Assembly: GCF_007301515.1 (NCBI RefSeq)
Contig: NZ_CP041666.1
Span: 372,001 to 436,000 of the forward strand
DNA: 64,000 bases
Direction: 5' to 3'
Origin: Radiobacillus deserti
GTDB taxonomy: Bacteria; Bacillota; Bacilli; Bacillales; Amphibacillaceae
In this document: positions 1-9,627 of the stretch, one piece after another
How positions within the stretch are numbered: position 1 is the stretch's first letter
Layout: each line of letters begins with the position of its first letter
Translations under genes and position numbers: made by a program
The notes under the pieces: generated by a model
What the model was told of the DNA's origin: nothing
Database searches by the model: none
Seen by the model: the letters and a program-made list of their open reading frames with translations, nothing else

Positions 1-3000
1 GATTATGCAGGCACACAAGCTTGCTTAGCTTTAAAGGAAGAAGGAATAGAAGTTGTATTAGTGAATAACAATCCCGCTACGATTATGACAGATCCGCATA
101 TAGCGGACCGTGTCTATGTAGAGCCATTGACCTGTGATTCCATCACGGAAATTATAAAGAAAGAACGTCCAGACGGCTTATTACCAACGCTGGGTGGCCA
201 AACGGGATTAAATATGGCGGTTGCCTTAGATAAGGCTGGTGTTTTAAAAAAATATAATGTAGAACTTTTAGGTACTCCATTAGATACCATTCAAAAAGGG
301 GAAGACCGGGAAACGTTTAAAACGTTAATGAAAGAAATAGGAGAGCCGGTGCCGGAGAGTCTCTCTACTAGCTCGTTAGAAGAGGCATTGGCATTTGCAA
401 ACTCCATAGGCTATCCATTAATTATTCGTCCTGCCTATACGTTAGGGGGAGCTGGCGGAGGGATTGCCAATGATGAATCGGAATTTATTTCTATCGTCAA
501 AGGTGGCTTGCACGCGAGTCCCATTAATCAAGTCTTGATTGAACAAAGTGTAAAAGGCTGGAAGGAAATTGAGTATGAGGTCATGCGTGACTCCAATGAC
601 ACCTGCATTATCGTTTGTAATATGGAAAATATTGATGCAGTGGGGGTTCATACAGGGGACAGTATCGTGGTCGCTCCATCTCAAACACTGAATGACCGCC
701 AGTATCAAATGCTCCGGACCGTATCTTGTAAAGTTATTCGGGAGCTCGGAGTTATTGGAGGTTGTAATATTCAGCTTGCGCTACATCCAGAGAGTGATGA
801 TTATGTCATCATTGAAGTGAATCCGAGGGTAAGCCGTTCAAGTGCCTTGGCCTCGAAGGCTACTGGCTATCCAATTGCTCGAATTGCAGCAAAAGTAGCG
901 CTCGGCTATCATCTAGACGAAATTATAAACCCGATTACAGGAGATACGTATGCAAGCTTTGAGCCCTCGATTGATTATTTGGCCGTCAAAATCCCTCGTT
1001 GGCCGTTTGACAAATTTACAGCTGCCGATCGAAAATTAGGTACTCAAATGAAGGCGACAGGTGAAGTGATGGCACTAGCACGTAACTTTCCTGCAGCTTT
1101 GAATAAAGCAATCCGCTCTTTGGATATGGGGTTAGAATATTTTAAAGCACCATTTACGAAGCAATTAAACAAAGAAGAGTTAGAGAAAGGTTTAGTAGAA
1201 CCAACAGATGAGCGTCTCTTCCTATTAGCAGAGGCACTTAGAAGAGGATATAGTATAGAGTCCATTCATGCATTTACAGCTATTAATAAGTTTTTTCTTT
1301 ATGAAATGAGCTTTATGATTCAGTTTGAACAGAAATTAGAGAGAACACCTTGGCAAAGCGTTGATGTAACTCTTTTAAAACAAGCTAAAAACCTAGGCTT
1401 TACAAATACTATGATTTCAGAGCTATGCCAAGTAACAGTGGAGGAAGTGCAAACAAAGCTACATGCCTTCCAAATGAAGCCTTCCTATAAGATGGTAGAT
1501 ACGTGTGCAGCGGAATTTTCAGCTGATACCCCATATTATTATGGGTCTTGGAACGAATTTGATGAGGTTGAAGAATTACAAAAAGAGAAGCGAGTACTTG
1601 TATTAGGCTCTGGTCCCATTCGGATTGGGCAAGGTGTAGAGTTTGATTACTGCTCTGTGCAAGCGGCTATGTCATTAAAGGAACAAGGCTTTGGTTCCAT
1701 AGTGGTAAATAACAACCCAGAAACAGTAAGTACTGATTATAATACGGCAGATCATTTATATTTTGAGCCGCTAACAATAGAAGATGTCCTTCATGTCATA
1801 GAACGAGAACAGGCTGAAGGCGTACTGGTTCAGTTTGGTGGGCAAACCGCGATTAATTTGGCAGAACAGCTTCATCAGGCTGGAGTAAAAGTGCTAGGTA
1901 CCTCTTTAGAGTCTATCGACCGTACGGAAGACCGTGAGAAATTTTATCACATGCTTCAAAAGTTAGGAATCCCGCACATCCCAGGGGCAACCGTAACAAG
2001 CTTTAAGGATGCTCAAGAGGTAGCAGAGGAAATAGGGTATCCGATTCTTTTGCGCCCTTCTTATGTTATTGGAGGAAAGGGGATGGTTATTATCCATTCC
2101 AAAACGGAGCTACTTGCCTATTTGAAGAAGGTTGAACAGGATTCAACCGACAAGCTTTTTCCCTTGCTTATCGATCGCTTTGTGAAAGGGTATGAAGCAG
2201 AGGTCGATGTGGTTTGCGATGGAAAGGATATATTAATACCTGGCATCTTCGAGCATGTTGAAAAAGCAGGTATTCACTCTGGAGACAGTATGGCGATTTT
2301 TCCTTCTGCACATCTTACGGAATCTCATAAACAAACGATTATCGAGTATGCTCAAAAGATTTCATCTGAGTTAGAGGCTAAAGGCATGATGAATATTCAA
2401 TTTGTTTTAAGTGAGGATCGCCAAGAAGTATTTGTGTTGGAGGTGAACCCGCGGGCGTCTAGAACTGTGCCAATCGCGACAAAAGTAACCGGTGTTCCTT
2501 TAATTGACTTGGCGACCCGTGTACAAATGGGTGAAGCACTAGAGGAAATGGACTGGTATCTAGGACTTCATAAACCAGGTTCTCAAGTTGCGGTTAAAAT
2601 TCCAGTATTCTCTACGAGCAAATTACCTGGAGTGGATCCTTTCTTAGGCCCTGAAATGAAATCAACTGGCGAAGCCATTGGAATAGGTTCAACCGTAGAA
2701 GCTGCTATGGTGAAGGCGTTCGGCTGGAAAGAGAGAAGCCTAATTCCTTTAGGGGAAAAGGAAACGATGCTCCTTTCCTTCTCGGAAGAGGATTTACAAG
2801 ATATTGAGAGCATAGGTGAATCGTTACAAAAAATAAAGGCTCATATAATGGCAACCTCGTTAACAGCGAAAAGGTTAACTGCTGCAGGGATTACGGTACA
2901 GGAATTAAGCGAACAAGAGGCCGTTCAAGCTATATTAGACGATGATTGTACAGTGGTTTGTAATACATCTAACGGCTCAACGTTAGATGTCAATATTCGG

Positions 3001-3156
3001 GAAGCTGCTGCGAAGATGGATGCCATTTGTTTTACGTCCAAAGAAACATTAGCCTTCTATTTGGAGGCAACGGTGGGAAGCTATGAATCCCCTTTGGCTA
3101 TCCATGATTTTGTGAGTAAGGACCTGAACAAAAAGGAGCGTGTTCTAAAATGTTAA
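1..3156 (+). CDS. carB: Carbamoyl-phosphate synthase large chain, 5' end cut by window
   Basis: Makes carbamoyl phosphate from bicarbonate, ATP and the ammonia delivered by the small subunit CarA. The reading frame is open from base 1, so about 25 codons and the start lie outside the window. Two homologous synthetase halves are visible, each with an ATP-grasp region (RPAYTLGGAGGGIA in the first, RPSYVIGGKGMVII in the second) and a conserved VNPR motif. The C-terminal allosteric MGS-like domain starts at about residue 920 of the visible part. The stop overlaps the argF start by 7 bases, so this is probably the arginine-pathway copy, as in the Bacillus arginine operon. An additional pyrimidine carB elsewhere would be expected but cannot be seen. 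Confidence 0.97.
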   Translation, partial: DYAGTQACLALKEEGIEVVLVNNNPATIMTDPHIADRVYVEPLTCDSITEIIKKERPDGLLPTLGGQTGLNMAVALDKAGVLKKYNVELLGTPLDTIQKGEDRETFKTLMKEIGEPVPESLSTSSLEEALAFANSIGYPLIIRPAYTLGGAGGGIANDESEFISIVKGGLHASPINQVLIEQSVKGWKEIEYEVMRDSNDTCIIVCNMENIDAVGVHTGDSIVVAPSQTLNDRQYQMLRTVSCKVIRELGVIGGCNIQLALHPESDDYVIIEVNPRVSRSSALASKATGYPIARIAAKVALGYHLDEIINPITGDTYASFEPSIDYLAVKIPRWPFDKFTAADRKLGTQMKATGEVMALARNFPAALNKAIRSLDMGLEYFKAPFTKQLNKEELEKGLVEPTDERLFLLAEALRRGYSIESIHAFTAINKFFLYEMSFMIQFEQKLERTPWQSVDVTLLKQAKNLGFTNTMISELCQVTVEEVQTKLHAFQMKPSYKMVDTCAAEFSADTPYYYGSWNEFDEVEELQKEKRVLVLGSGPIRIGQGVEFDYCSVQAAMSLKEQGFGSIVVNNNPETVSTDYNTADHLYFEPLTIEDVLHVIEREQAEGVLVQFGGQTAINLAEQLHQAGVKVLGTSLESIDRTEDREKFYHMLQKLGIPHIPGATVTSFKDAQEVAEEIGYPILLRPSYVIGGKGMVIIHSKTELLAYLKKVEQDSTDKLFPLLIDRFVKGYEAEVDVVCDGKDILIPGIFEHVEKAGIHSGDSMAIFPSAHLTESHKQTIIEYAQKISSELEAKGMMNIQFVLSEDRQEVFVLEVNPRASRTVPIATKVTGVPLIDLATRVQMGEALEEMDWYLGLHKPGSQVAVKIPVFSTSKLPGVDPFLGPEMKSTGEAIGIGSTVEAAMVKAFGWKERSLIPLGEKETMLLSFSEEDLQDIESIGESLQKIKAHIMATSLTAKRLTAAGITVQELSEQEAVQAILDDDCTVVCNTSNGSTLDVNIREAAAKMDAICFTSKETLAFYLEATVGSYESPLAIHDFVSKDLNKKERVLKC

Positions 3157-4106
3157 GTAGTGTGAAAGAATTAGATTACCAACCTAAGCTAAACGGTCGT
3201 GACTTCTTAACACTAGCCGATTTTTCTAAAGCTGAGTTAAACTTCATGTTAAATCTAGCACAACATCTAAAAAAACAAAGAAAGCTAGGGCGAGAGGAGC
3301 AACCATTAAAAGGAAAAACACTTGGTATGATTTTTGAAAAGTCATCTACGAGAACACGTGTATCCTTTGAAGCAGGAATTTATCAACTAGGGGGAACAGG
3401 ACTGTTTCTTAGCTCTAAAGACTTGCAGATTGGAAGAGGAGAACCAGTTGCCGACACGGCAAAAGTGCTTTCAGGTTATTTGGATGGCATCATGATTCGG
3501 ACGTATTCGCAGAGCTTAGTCGAACAGCTAGCGGAAAATGCCACAATCCCAGTTATTAATGGCTTAACCGATGACTATCATCCGTGCCAAGTCCTGGCTG
3601 ATATGCTGACGATTCAAGAGACAAAAGGATCTTTAAAAGGTGTAAAAATTGCTTACATCGGAGATGGGAATAACATGGCCCATTCTTTAATGATAGGGTC
3701 TGCCATTATGGGGATGGACATTTCTGTTGCTTCCCCGAAAGGCTTTGAACCAGATGAAGCAATTACGAAAAAGGCAGTTGATCTCGCTAATCAATCCTCC
3801 GTAGTTGTAACCAATGATCCGGTGGAAGCAGTTGCGAATGCGGATGTCATCTACACCGATGTGTGGGCTAGTATGGGGCAGGAAGAGGAACAGAAGGCTA
3901 GAGAAGAAATATTTGCTAACTTCCAGGTAAACGATTATCTTGTTGCACATGCTCATTCGGATTATACGTTTATGCACTGCTTGCCAGCTCATCGTGGAGA
4001 GGAAGTAACAGCATCCATTATTGACGGAAAGCACTCTGTTGTTTTTCAAGAAGCGGAGAACCGTCTTCATGCTCAAAAAGCGCTGATGGTAGCTTTAATG
4101 GGCTAA
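3150..4106 (+). CDS. argF: Ornithine carbamoyltransferase
   Basis: Transfers the carbamoyl group from carbamoyl phosphate to ornithine, giving citrulline in arginine synthesis. At 318 residues it has the family length. The carbamoyl-phosphate loop SSTRTR lies near residue 65, the HPCQVLAD motif near 147 and the ornithine-binding HCLPAHRGEEV near 275. Its ATG overlaps the end of carB, which suggests translational coupling. The HCLPAHRGEEV motif, the length and the carB neighbour favour the anabolic enzyme over the catabolic ArcB. A rho-independent terminator follows, so argF is the last gene of the operon. Confidence 0.97.
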   Translation: MLSSVKELDYQPKLNGRDFLTLADFSKAELNFMLNLAQHLKKQRKLGREEQPLKGKTLGMIFEKSSTRTRVSFEAGIYQLGGTGLFLSSKDLQIGRGEPVADTAKVLSGYLDGIMIRTYSQSLVEQLAENATIPVINGLTDDYHPCQVLADMLTIQETKGSLKGVKIAYIGDGNNMAHSLMIGSAIMGMDISVASPKGFEPDEAITKKAVDLANQSSVVVTNDPVEAVANADVIYTDVWASMGQEEEQKAREEIFANFQVNDYLVAHAHSDYTFMHCLPAHRGEEVTASIIDGKHSVVFQEAENRLHAQKALMVALMG

Positions 4107-4114
4107 TAGTTGAG

Positions 4115-4156
4115 AACCAATCGAAAGGCTGTATGGCCCTTCGGTTGGTTTTTTTA
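4115..4156 (+). terminator. Terminator of the carB-argF operon
   Basis: Inverted repeat AACCAATCGAAAGG / CCCTTCGGTTGGTT followed by a run of seven T. Confidence 0.85.
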
Positions 4157-4173
4157 TTCTTGTGAACGAATTA

Positions 4174-4286
4174 GATAACGGCGGAATTTTTTTGTTATCA
4201 GCGATTATTTTTATATTTCAGCGAAAATTTCTTGATATCAGCGAAAATTTTTTTATCGGCGATTACAAGCCGGATATCAGCTTTTT
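4174..4286. repeat. Short tandem repeats with TATCAGCGAAAATTT unit
   Basis: Five to six degenerate copies of a unit of about 20 bases, each with a (T/G)ATATCAGCGA or CAGCGAAAATTT core followed by T-rich sequence. The clearest copies begin at 4195, 4216 and 4236; partial ones lie at 4174, 4256 and 4274. The block fills the gap between the argF terminator and the promoter region of the ABC exporter. An open frame runs across it (4162-4368) but has no ribosome binding site and only translates the repeats. Confidence 0.7.
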
Positions 4287-4343
4287 GCTCCTCCCTTCTT
4301 CGACTTATATATTTACTTACGATTATCAATATGCTATCTTAAA

Positions 4344-4361
4344 AGTGAGTAATCACTCACT
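4344..4361. promoter_or_regulatory. Palindromic operator, probably for the TetR protein at 6133
   Basis: AGTGAGT-AATC-ACTCACT, seven-base perfect arms around four bases. It lies just upstream of the ribosome binding site of the exporter ATPase gene. TetR-family regulators commonly bind such palindromes in front of their own operon, and the third gene here encodes one. The link to that regulator is inferred. Confidence 0.6.
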
Positions 4362-4385
4362 ATCTTAAAGAAGGGATGTTTGGAT

Positions 4386-5108
4386 ATGGATCAAATGATT
4401 TGCTTAGATCACGTTTCTCATAGTTTTGGTAAGAAACAAATCCTAAAAGATATTAACTTAAAAATGAAATCAGGACAGATATTTGGCTTGATTGGTCCAT
4501 CAGGCTCTGGTAAAACAACACTAATAAAAACGATTATTGGAATGATAAAGCCAAGTGGAGGTAAAGTAGTCATTCAAGGAAGAGAAATGCCTTATGAACC
4601 TTCAAAACAACAAATTGGTTATATGGCTCAATCGGATGCTTTATATGGTGAACTAACGGCAAAAGAGAATCTAGAGTTCTTTGCAGCAATTTATGGTGTA
4701 AAAGGAAAGGCACGACAAGAAGAAATAGAGAAGCGATTGAAGGAAGTAGATTTACTCGAGCATAGGGATAAACCTGTTCAAGCCTTCTCCGGTGGAATGA
4801 AGCGTAGGCTATCGCTTGCGGCTAGTTTATTACACCACCCCAGTATCCTAATTCTAGATGAGCCAACTGTTGGGATTGATCCATTACTTCGTAAAGAAAT
4901 TTGGAGGCAGTTTAAGCAACTAAAAGAACGAGGAACATTAATTATCGTCACAACACATGTGATGGATGAAGCGGAGAAGTGTGATGTACTTGGACTTCTT
5001 CGAGATGGAATGATTATTGGAAACGGTTCTCCTGAACAATTAATGGAACAAGCTAATGTTGGCTCTATTGAAGAAGTATTCCTAACTCATGGAGGGATGG
5101 GGCGATGA
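4386..5108 (+). CDS. ABC transporter ATP-binding protein (drug-exporter type)
   Basis: ATPase subunit that powers the membrane protein encoded next. The Walker A motif GPSGSGKT lies near residue 38, the Q-loop at QIGYMAQSD, the signature at FSGGMKRRLS, and Walker B with the catalytic glutamate at LILDEPTVGID; a switch histidine follows in TTHVMDEAE. The architecture resembles DrrA/CcmA-type exporter ATPases. ATG 4386 was chosen, ten bases after AAGGG; TTG 4380, four bases after it, is an alternative that adds two residues. The gene overlaps the permease by four bases (ATGA). The operator at 4344 suggests induction by a ligand of the TetR protein. The substrate is unknown. Confidence 0.9.
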   Translation: MDQMICLDHVSHSFGKKQILKDINLKMKSGQIFGLIGPSGSGKTTLIKTIIGMIKPSGGKVVIQGREMPYEPSKQQIGYMAQSDALYGELTAKENLEFFAAIYGVKGKARQEEIEKRLKEVDLLEHRDKPVQAFSGGMKRRLSLAASLLHHPSILILDEPTVGIDPLLRKEIWRQFKQLKERGTLIIVTTHVMDEAEKCDVLGLLRDGMIIGNGSPEQLMEQANVGSIEEVFLTHGGMGR

Positions 5109-6118
5109 GGATTGCTGCAATTGTCATTAGAATCTTACGCCAGTTCCGAAGAGACAAAAGATCGCTAGCTTTAATGCTTTTTGCACCTGTATTAATAGTG
5201 ACATTAACATGGCTTGTATTAGACCAGGATCAAGGAAAGCTAAAAATAGCAACGATTGGAGTACCAGATGCTCTTACAGAAACTTTAGAGGGGCAAGATA
5301 TAGAAGTATTCCAATTAGAAAATCCCAAGGATGATTTAAAGGACGAAGAGATAGATGGTATTCTCCATATAGCTGGACAACAGGTAACCATAACGGTCGA
5401 TGATAGTAATCCATCTACTAGCAAAGCAGTTTTAATTTCGATACAAAAGGGACTCCAAACGAAGGGGAATAAAGGTTTTCAATTCGAAATTAATTACTTG
5501 TACGATCAAATAGCATCCACCACCTTCGATGCAGTAGGACCTGTATTAATCGGATTCTTCGCATTCTTTTTTGTCTTCTTAGTCGGTGGTATTTCTTTTC
5601 TTAGAGAGAAGTCTCAGGGGACATTAGATCGAATATTAGCCATGCCGATTAAAGGATGGGAGGTCATTAGTGGTTACATTATAGGGTTCGGGTTGTTTGC
5701 CATTATTCAATCCATTCTAGTTGTCTGCTTTGCAGTATTTATATTAGATATTCCGATGGAAGGCTCCATCTTCTCGGTTGTCTTAATTACTCTCTTGCTA
5801 GCACTAAGTGCACTCACGCTAGGCACCTTACTTTCCAGCTTTGCAAAGAATGAATTTCAAATGATGCAATTTATACCGATTGTCGTTGTACCACAAGCCT
5901 TCTTCTCTGGTATGTTTTCATTGGAGCATCTCCCTAACTGGTTAGAATGGTTGGAAAAGGTTATGCCAATCCATTATGGAGCAAATGCCTTAACGGAAAT
6001 AATGATAAAAGGAGATCCTATAAGCTCCGTTTATATGGATGTTTTAATCTTATTCGTTTTTTCTCTCTTATGTTTCCTGTTAAATCTTGTTACACTAAGA
6101 ATATATAAAAACCAGTGA
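5105..6118 (+). CDS. ABC-2 type transporter permease
   Basis: Membrane subunit of the exporter. It has an N-terminal membrane segment (about residues 22-40), a soluble extracytoplasmic domain to about residue 140, and then about five hydrophobic helices to the C-terminus (from near 150 to 335). The segment SFLREKSQGTLDRILAMP is typical of ABC-2 permeases. It is translationally coupled to the ATPase before it and followed 14 bases later by the TetR gene. The family includes drug and lipid exporters, and the sequence does not show which is moved. Confidence 0.88.
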   Translation: MRIAAIVIRILRQFRRDKRSLALMLFAPVLIVTLTWLVLDQDQGKLKIATIGVPDALTETLEGQDIEVFQLENPKDDLKDEEIDGILHIAGQQVTITVDDSNPSTSKAVLISIQKGLQTKGNKGFQFEINYLYDQIASTTFDAVGPVLIGFFAFFFVFLVGGISFLREKSQGTLDRILAMPIKGWEVISGYIIGFGLFAIIQSILVVCFAVFILDIPMEGSIFSVVLITLLLALSALTLGTLLSSFAKNEFQMMQFIPIVVVPQAFFSGMFSLEHLPNWLEWLEKVMPIHYGANALTEIMIKGDPISSVYMDVLILFVFSLLCFLLNLVTLRIYKNQ

Positions 6119-6132
6119 AATGAGGAACTAAG

Positions 6133-6786
6133 ATGGATGAACGTTATATTCAGCAACTACTTCAGCAACATGATGACGACAAGAAGCTAACAGAAAAGCA
6201 AGCCCGTATTCTTATAGCGGCGATTGAAATGTTTGCGAAAAAAGGCTACTTTGCAACGTCTACAAGTGAAATAGCCAAAGCTGCGAGTGTTGCAGAAGGG
6301 ACAATATTCCGTCACTATCCATCAAAAAAGGAATTGCTCTTAGCAATCGTAAAACCTGGAGTGATGAAGTTAGCTTTCCCTATTTTTGCTTCAGATATGG
6401 CGAGCAAGATTTTTGATCAAGAATTTCAAAGCTTGGATTCTATGCTTAGAACGTTTATAAAAAATAGAATGGAGTTTGTGGAAGACAACTTGCCGTTAGT
6501 AAAAATTCTTCTTCAAGAGATTGCCTTTCATGATGAGATTAAAGAAATATTAGGCGCAGCAGCACATACGTATGTACTCCCAAGAGTAAAGAATCTACTA
6601 GATGTGTGTCGGAAACAAAACGTGGTAAAAGATTTGCCAGACGAAACATTGCTGAGATTCATTATTACGAATGTACTAGGTTTTATCGTTACGAGATATT
6701 TGGTTTTTCCGGACCGTGACTGGAATGATGAACAGGAAGTAGAGAACGTGGTAAAATTAATCATAGACGGATTACGACCATCTTAA
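6133..6786 (+). CDS. TetR family transcriptional regulator
   Basis: The N-terminal TetR helix-turn-helix covers about residues 20-65 (AIEMFAKKGYFATSTSEIAK, then AEGTIFRHYPSKKELL). The C-terminal ligand and dimerisation domain is variable, as usual. It is the third gene of the ABC exporter operon and probably represses it through the palindrome at 4344. Ribosome binding site GAGGAA lies upstream of ATG 6133. The ligand is unknown. Confidence 0.9.
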   Translation: MDERYIQQLLQQHDDDKKLTEKQARILIAAIEMFAKKGYFATSTSEIAKAASVAEGTIFRHYPSKKELLLAIVKPGVMKLAFPIFASDMASKIFDQEFQSLDSMLRTFIKNRMEFVEDNLPLVKILLQEIAFHDEIKEILGAAAHTYVLPRVKNLLDVCRKQNVVKDLPDETLLRFIITNVLGFIVTRYLVFPDRDWNDEQEVENVVKLIIDGLRPS

Positions 6787-6807
6787 AATGAGGAAAAGAG
6801 GGATTAT

Positions 6808-7359
6808 ATGGGGAATAAAGCATTAATAAATATCGACTATACGTATGATTTTGTTGCAGATGATGGTAGGTTAACATGTGGAAAGCCAGGTCAAGCGATT
6901 GAAGGAAGAATTGTAGAACTGACCAAGAAATTTGTGAATGAAAAAGATGTCGTTGTGTTCGCCATAGACGGACATGATGAGGCGGATACGTTTCATCCAG
7001 AGACGACTCTATTCCCACCACATAATATTAAAGGAACAGCAGGACGAGATTTATATGGGGAGCTTGCTCAAACCTATGAAGAAATCAAAAATGAAGACTA
7101 TGTTTTTTACTTTGATAAAACTCGGTATAGTGCGTTTGCAGGCACAGAGCTAGAAATAAAGCTCCGTGAACGTGGCATTGAGGAAGTTCATTTAGTAGGG
7201 GTATGTACGGATATTTGTGTACTCCACACAGCTGTAGATGCTTATAATAAAGGCTTTAAGATTGTTGTGTACCAGGATGCAGTAGCTAGCTTCGATCAAC
7301 CTGGCCATGAATGGGCACTTCGCCATTTTGAAAAAACATTGGGAGCAACGATCATATAA
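6808..7359 (+). CDS. pncA: Nicotinamidase (isochorismatase family)
   Basis: Predicted to deamidate nicotinamide to nicotinate in NAD salvage. The catalytic triad of the family is visible: Asp in the N-terminal IDYTYDF, Lys in DKTRYSAF and the nucleophilic Cys in GVCTDICVLHTA. The metal-site region DGHDEAD is also present. The length of 183 residues and the overall sequence match the Bacillus YueJ/PncA branch closely by eye. The gene lies 21 bases after the tetR gene and may be partly cotranscribed with it. A terminator shared with the convergent ltaS gene follows. A different amide substrate is possible but less likely. Confidence 0.85.
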   Translation: MGNKALINIDYTYDFVADDGRLTCGKPGQAIEGRIVELTKKFVNEKDVVVFAIDGHDEADTFHPETTLFPPHNIKGTAGRDLYGELAQTYEEIKNEDYVFYFDKTRYSAFAGTELEIKLRERGIEEVHLVGVCTDICVLHTAVDAYNKGFKIVVYQDAVASFDQPGHEWALRHFEKTLGATII

Positions 7360-7396
7360 AAAAAGGAAGTACAGCATCCGCTGTACTTCCTTTTTA
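7360..7396. terminator. Bidirectional terminator between pncA and ltaS
   Basis: A perfect 16-base-pair stem with AAAAAGGAAGTACAGC as left arm and loop ATCC. It has T-runs on both strands, so it serves both convergent genes. Confidence 0.9.
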
Positions 7397-9325
7397 TTTC
7401 TTGTCTTCAAATGCTTCAACGGTGTACTCGTAATCTGAAGGATCTACTTTTTTGAAGTTCTCCAAGTCATGGAATCTTAATAAATCCTTGTAAAGTACCT
7501 CATCAGAAAGTTGAAGTTGTTGTATCACGTTACGTTTTAGCTTTTGGATTTCTTCTGTATCATCTTTTTCGATCACTTCACCGGTTTGTGTATCGTACAC
7601 CTTATCATTTACAAAGGTGTATTTAGGTGAAACAAACCCACCATCTCTAAATGCTACCGTTTGATCGTGTTCCTCGGAAAATAAATCCGTTCCGAAGTTG
7701 ATTAGCTTACGGTTATCAATTCCTTGTAGGTGAAGAAGTGTCGGCATTAAGTCAATTTGTCCACCGTACGTATGATTTACTCCACCTTCTACACCAGGGA
7801 TGTGCATAAGCAACGGCACACGTTGGTTCTGTGCGTTTTGGAATGGTGTAATTTCTTTCCCTAGAATTTCTTCCATTGCACGGTTGTGGTTTGTGGATAT
7901 CCCGTTATGATCTCCGTAAATAACCACAACTGTATCCTCATAAAGCCCACTTGCTTTTAAATCATTAAATAATTGTTCTACCGCTTCATCCAGGTAACGA
8001 GCAGTTTGGAAGTAGTTATCTACTGTGTTGTCCCCTGTGGTAGCTTTTGCAATTGTTGCATCCTCTTCATCTAATGTAAAGGGGTAATGATGCGTCATAG
8101 TCATTAGATGTGCATAAAATGGTTGTTCTAATTGCTGTAACAAAGGAACAGACTGTTCAAAGAACTCTTTATCCTTTAAGCCAAGATTCTCAGAATTTTC
8201 TTCTGTCACATCATAAAACTTATCATGGAAGAAATAATCATAGCCAATTCGTTTGTAAATTTGGTTTCTGTTCCAGAATGTTTTCTCATCAGCATGGAAT
8301 ACAGCACTTGTATAGTCTTTATTTTGGTCTAGAATTTCTGCTAGTGATTGATAGGTGTTTAATCCCTTTGTCATGAACGCAGCACCTTCTGGGAGACCGT
8401 ACAGACTATTATCAGTAGTTAATTCCGCATCGGACGTTTTACCTTGTCCAGTGTGATGGAAGAAATTATCAAAGTAAATCATGTTTTCTTGTCCATGTGC
8501 AAGCTTGTTTAAAAATGGAGTTACTTCTTCTCCGTTTAACTTGTAATCAATTAAGAATGTTTGGAAGCTTTCTAGGTGAATCTTAATAATGTTCTTTCCT
8601 TCGGCAATTCCAAAGTATTTTTCATTCGGTTCAGCGTAATGCGATGTTGTGTAGTTTGAAATCTGTGTCAAATCATCACTACTTGCATATGCTTTTTGCG
8701 CTTCAATTTGAGCAGTTTGGATGCCATCATAAATAGTGTAGTTGTACAACCCTAAATATTTCACAATGTAGTTACGGTCAAACGTTCTTTGTAAAAGCTC
8801 AGGACGATCCTCATTTGCTAAAGTAAGGTTGATGAAGAAAAGTCCAGTCCCAGCAATCACTACTAATGGAGAAACCCATTTACGTAATTGGAAGTTCTTA
8901 AGTTCAGGACGCTTTACTACAATGTAGCTCAACACAACTAAATCGACGAAATATAGAATATCGGTCCAGTTGAGGATACCATATACGCCTTCCTTCATTT
9001 CTCCGATGTTACTAGACTGACTAAGTGTTGCAATCGTTAGGAAATCATCAAAGAATCGATAGTATAGGACGTCCGCAATGAGTACAATGGTCATGATTAA
9101 GTTAACAATAATCATCCAAATTGCAGCTTTGCGACCCTTCATCCAAAGTGTTAAGCCAAGAAATACGATGGCAGAGCTCAGTGGATTAATAAGTAGAAGA
9201 AATTCCTGCATGGATCCTTCCACACCAAGATTAAATTCAAATGTATAAGCCATATATGTTTTTAACCAAATAAATGCGATAGTCAAAAAGAAAAAACCCA
9301 ATTTAAAAGATAAAAGTTTCTTCAT
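7394..9325 (-). CDS. ltaS: Lipoteichoic acid synthase (LtaS type)
   Basis: Polymerises glycerol phosphate from phosphatidylglycerol onto the glycolipid anchor outside the cell membrane. Five hydrophobic helices occupy about residues 5-205 and are followed by a large extracytoplasmic sulfatase-like domain. The catalytic threonine is in GQGKTSDAEL; further metal-ligand regions are FHADEKTFWNR and YGDHNG. An AYA sequence at the end of the linker (QKAYASSDD) fits the signal-peptidase cut known for this family. The start at 9325 was chosen because AGAAGGG precedes it; upstream extension of the frame adds 45 unsupported residues. The resulting 643 residues match the family length. Bacillaceae often carry several paralogues, so the primary or a stress copy cannot be told apart here. 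Confidence 0.93.
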   Translation of the reverse strand: MKKLLSFKLGFFFLTIAFIWLKTYMAYTFEFNLGVEGSMQEFLLLINPLSSAIVFLGLTLWMKGRKAAIWMIIVNLIMTIVLIADVLYYRFFDDFLTIATLSQSSNIGEMKEGVYGILNWTDILYFVDLVVLSYIVVKRPELKNFQLRKWVSPLVVIAGTGLFFINLTLANEDRPELLQRTFDRNYIVKYLGLYNYTIYDGIQTAQIEAQKAYASSDDLTQISNYTTSHYAEPNEKYFGIAEGKNIIKIHLESFQTFLIDYKLNGEEVTPFLNKLAHGQENMIYFDNFFHHTGQGKTSDAELTTDNSLYGLPEGAAFMTKGLNTYQSLAEILDQNKDYTSAVFHADEKTFWNRNQIYKRIGYDYFFHDKFYDVTEENSENLGLKDKEFFEQSVPLLQQLEQPFYAHLMTMTHHYPFTLDEEDATIAKATTGDNTVDNYFQTARYLDEAVEQLFNDLKASGLYEDTVVVIYGDHNGISTNHNRAMEEILGKEITPFQNAQNQRVPLLMHIPGVEGGVNHTYGGQIDLMPTLLHLQGIDNRKLINFGTDLFSEEHDQTVAFRDGGFVSPKYTFVNDKVYDTQTGEVIEKDDTEEIQKLKRNVIQQLQLSDEVLYKDLLRFHDLENFKKVDPSDYEYTVEAFEDKK

Positions 9326-9627
9326 TGTTTTCCCTTCTTTCTTTTTCATTACGTTAGTTAGCTTCCTACATTCAGGGATAGCCAAGTATATTAATTTAGT
9401 AAAGTTTGTAAATCCAATATGAAGAATCTGTAAACTAGTATATAAATATAGCATAGATTTCATGATATGAAAATGATAATTTTTACCTAGAAATTAAGTG
9501 TACAAAGTAAAATTATAGAGTAATAGCCTGCTATACATCAATAGTAACTTGAAGGTTACCTATCCACTAATTGGAAGATGGACACAAAAAATTCACAATT
9601 GGCATATAACAGAAAAGGGTGATATAC

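Noticed and set aside
3687..4076. Minus-strand frame of 129 codons inside argF
   Set aside because: Opposite strand of a clear argF; no independent start signal.
4174..4286. CRISPR array
   Set aside because: Repeats are degenerate, contiguous and lack unique spacers; no cas genes in the window.
4162..4368. Frame of 68 codons before the ABC exporter
   Set aside because: No ribosome binding site; it reads through the tandem repeats and the TetR palindrome.
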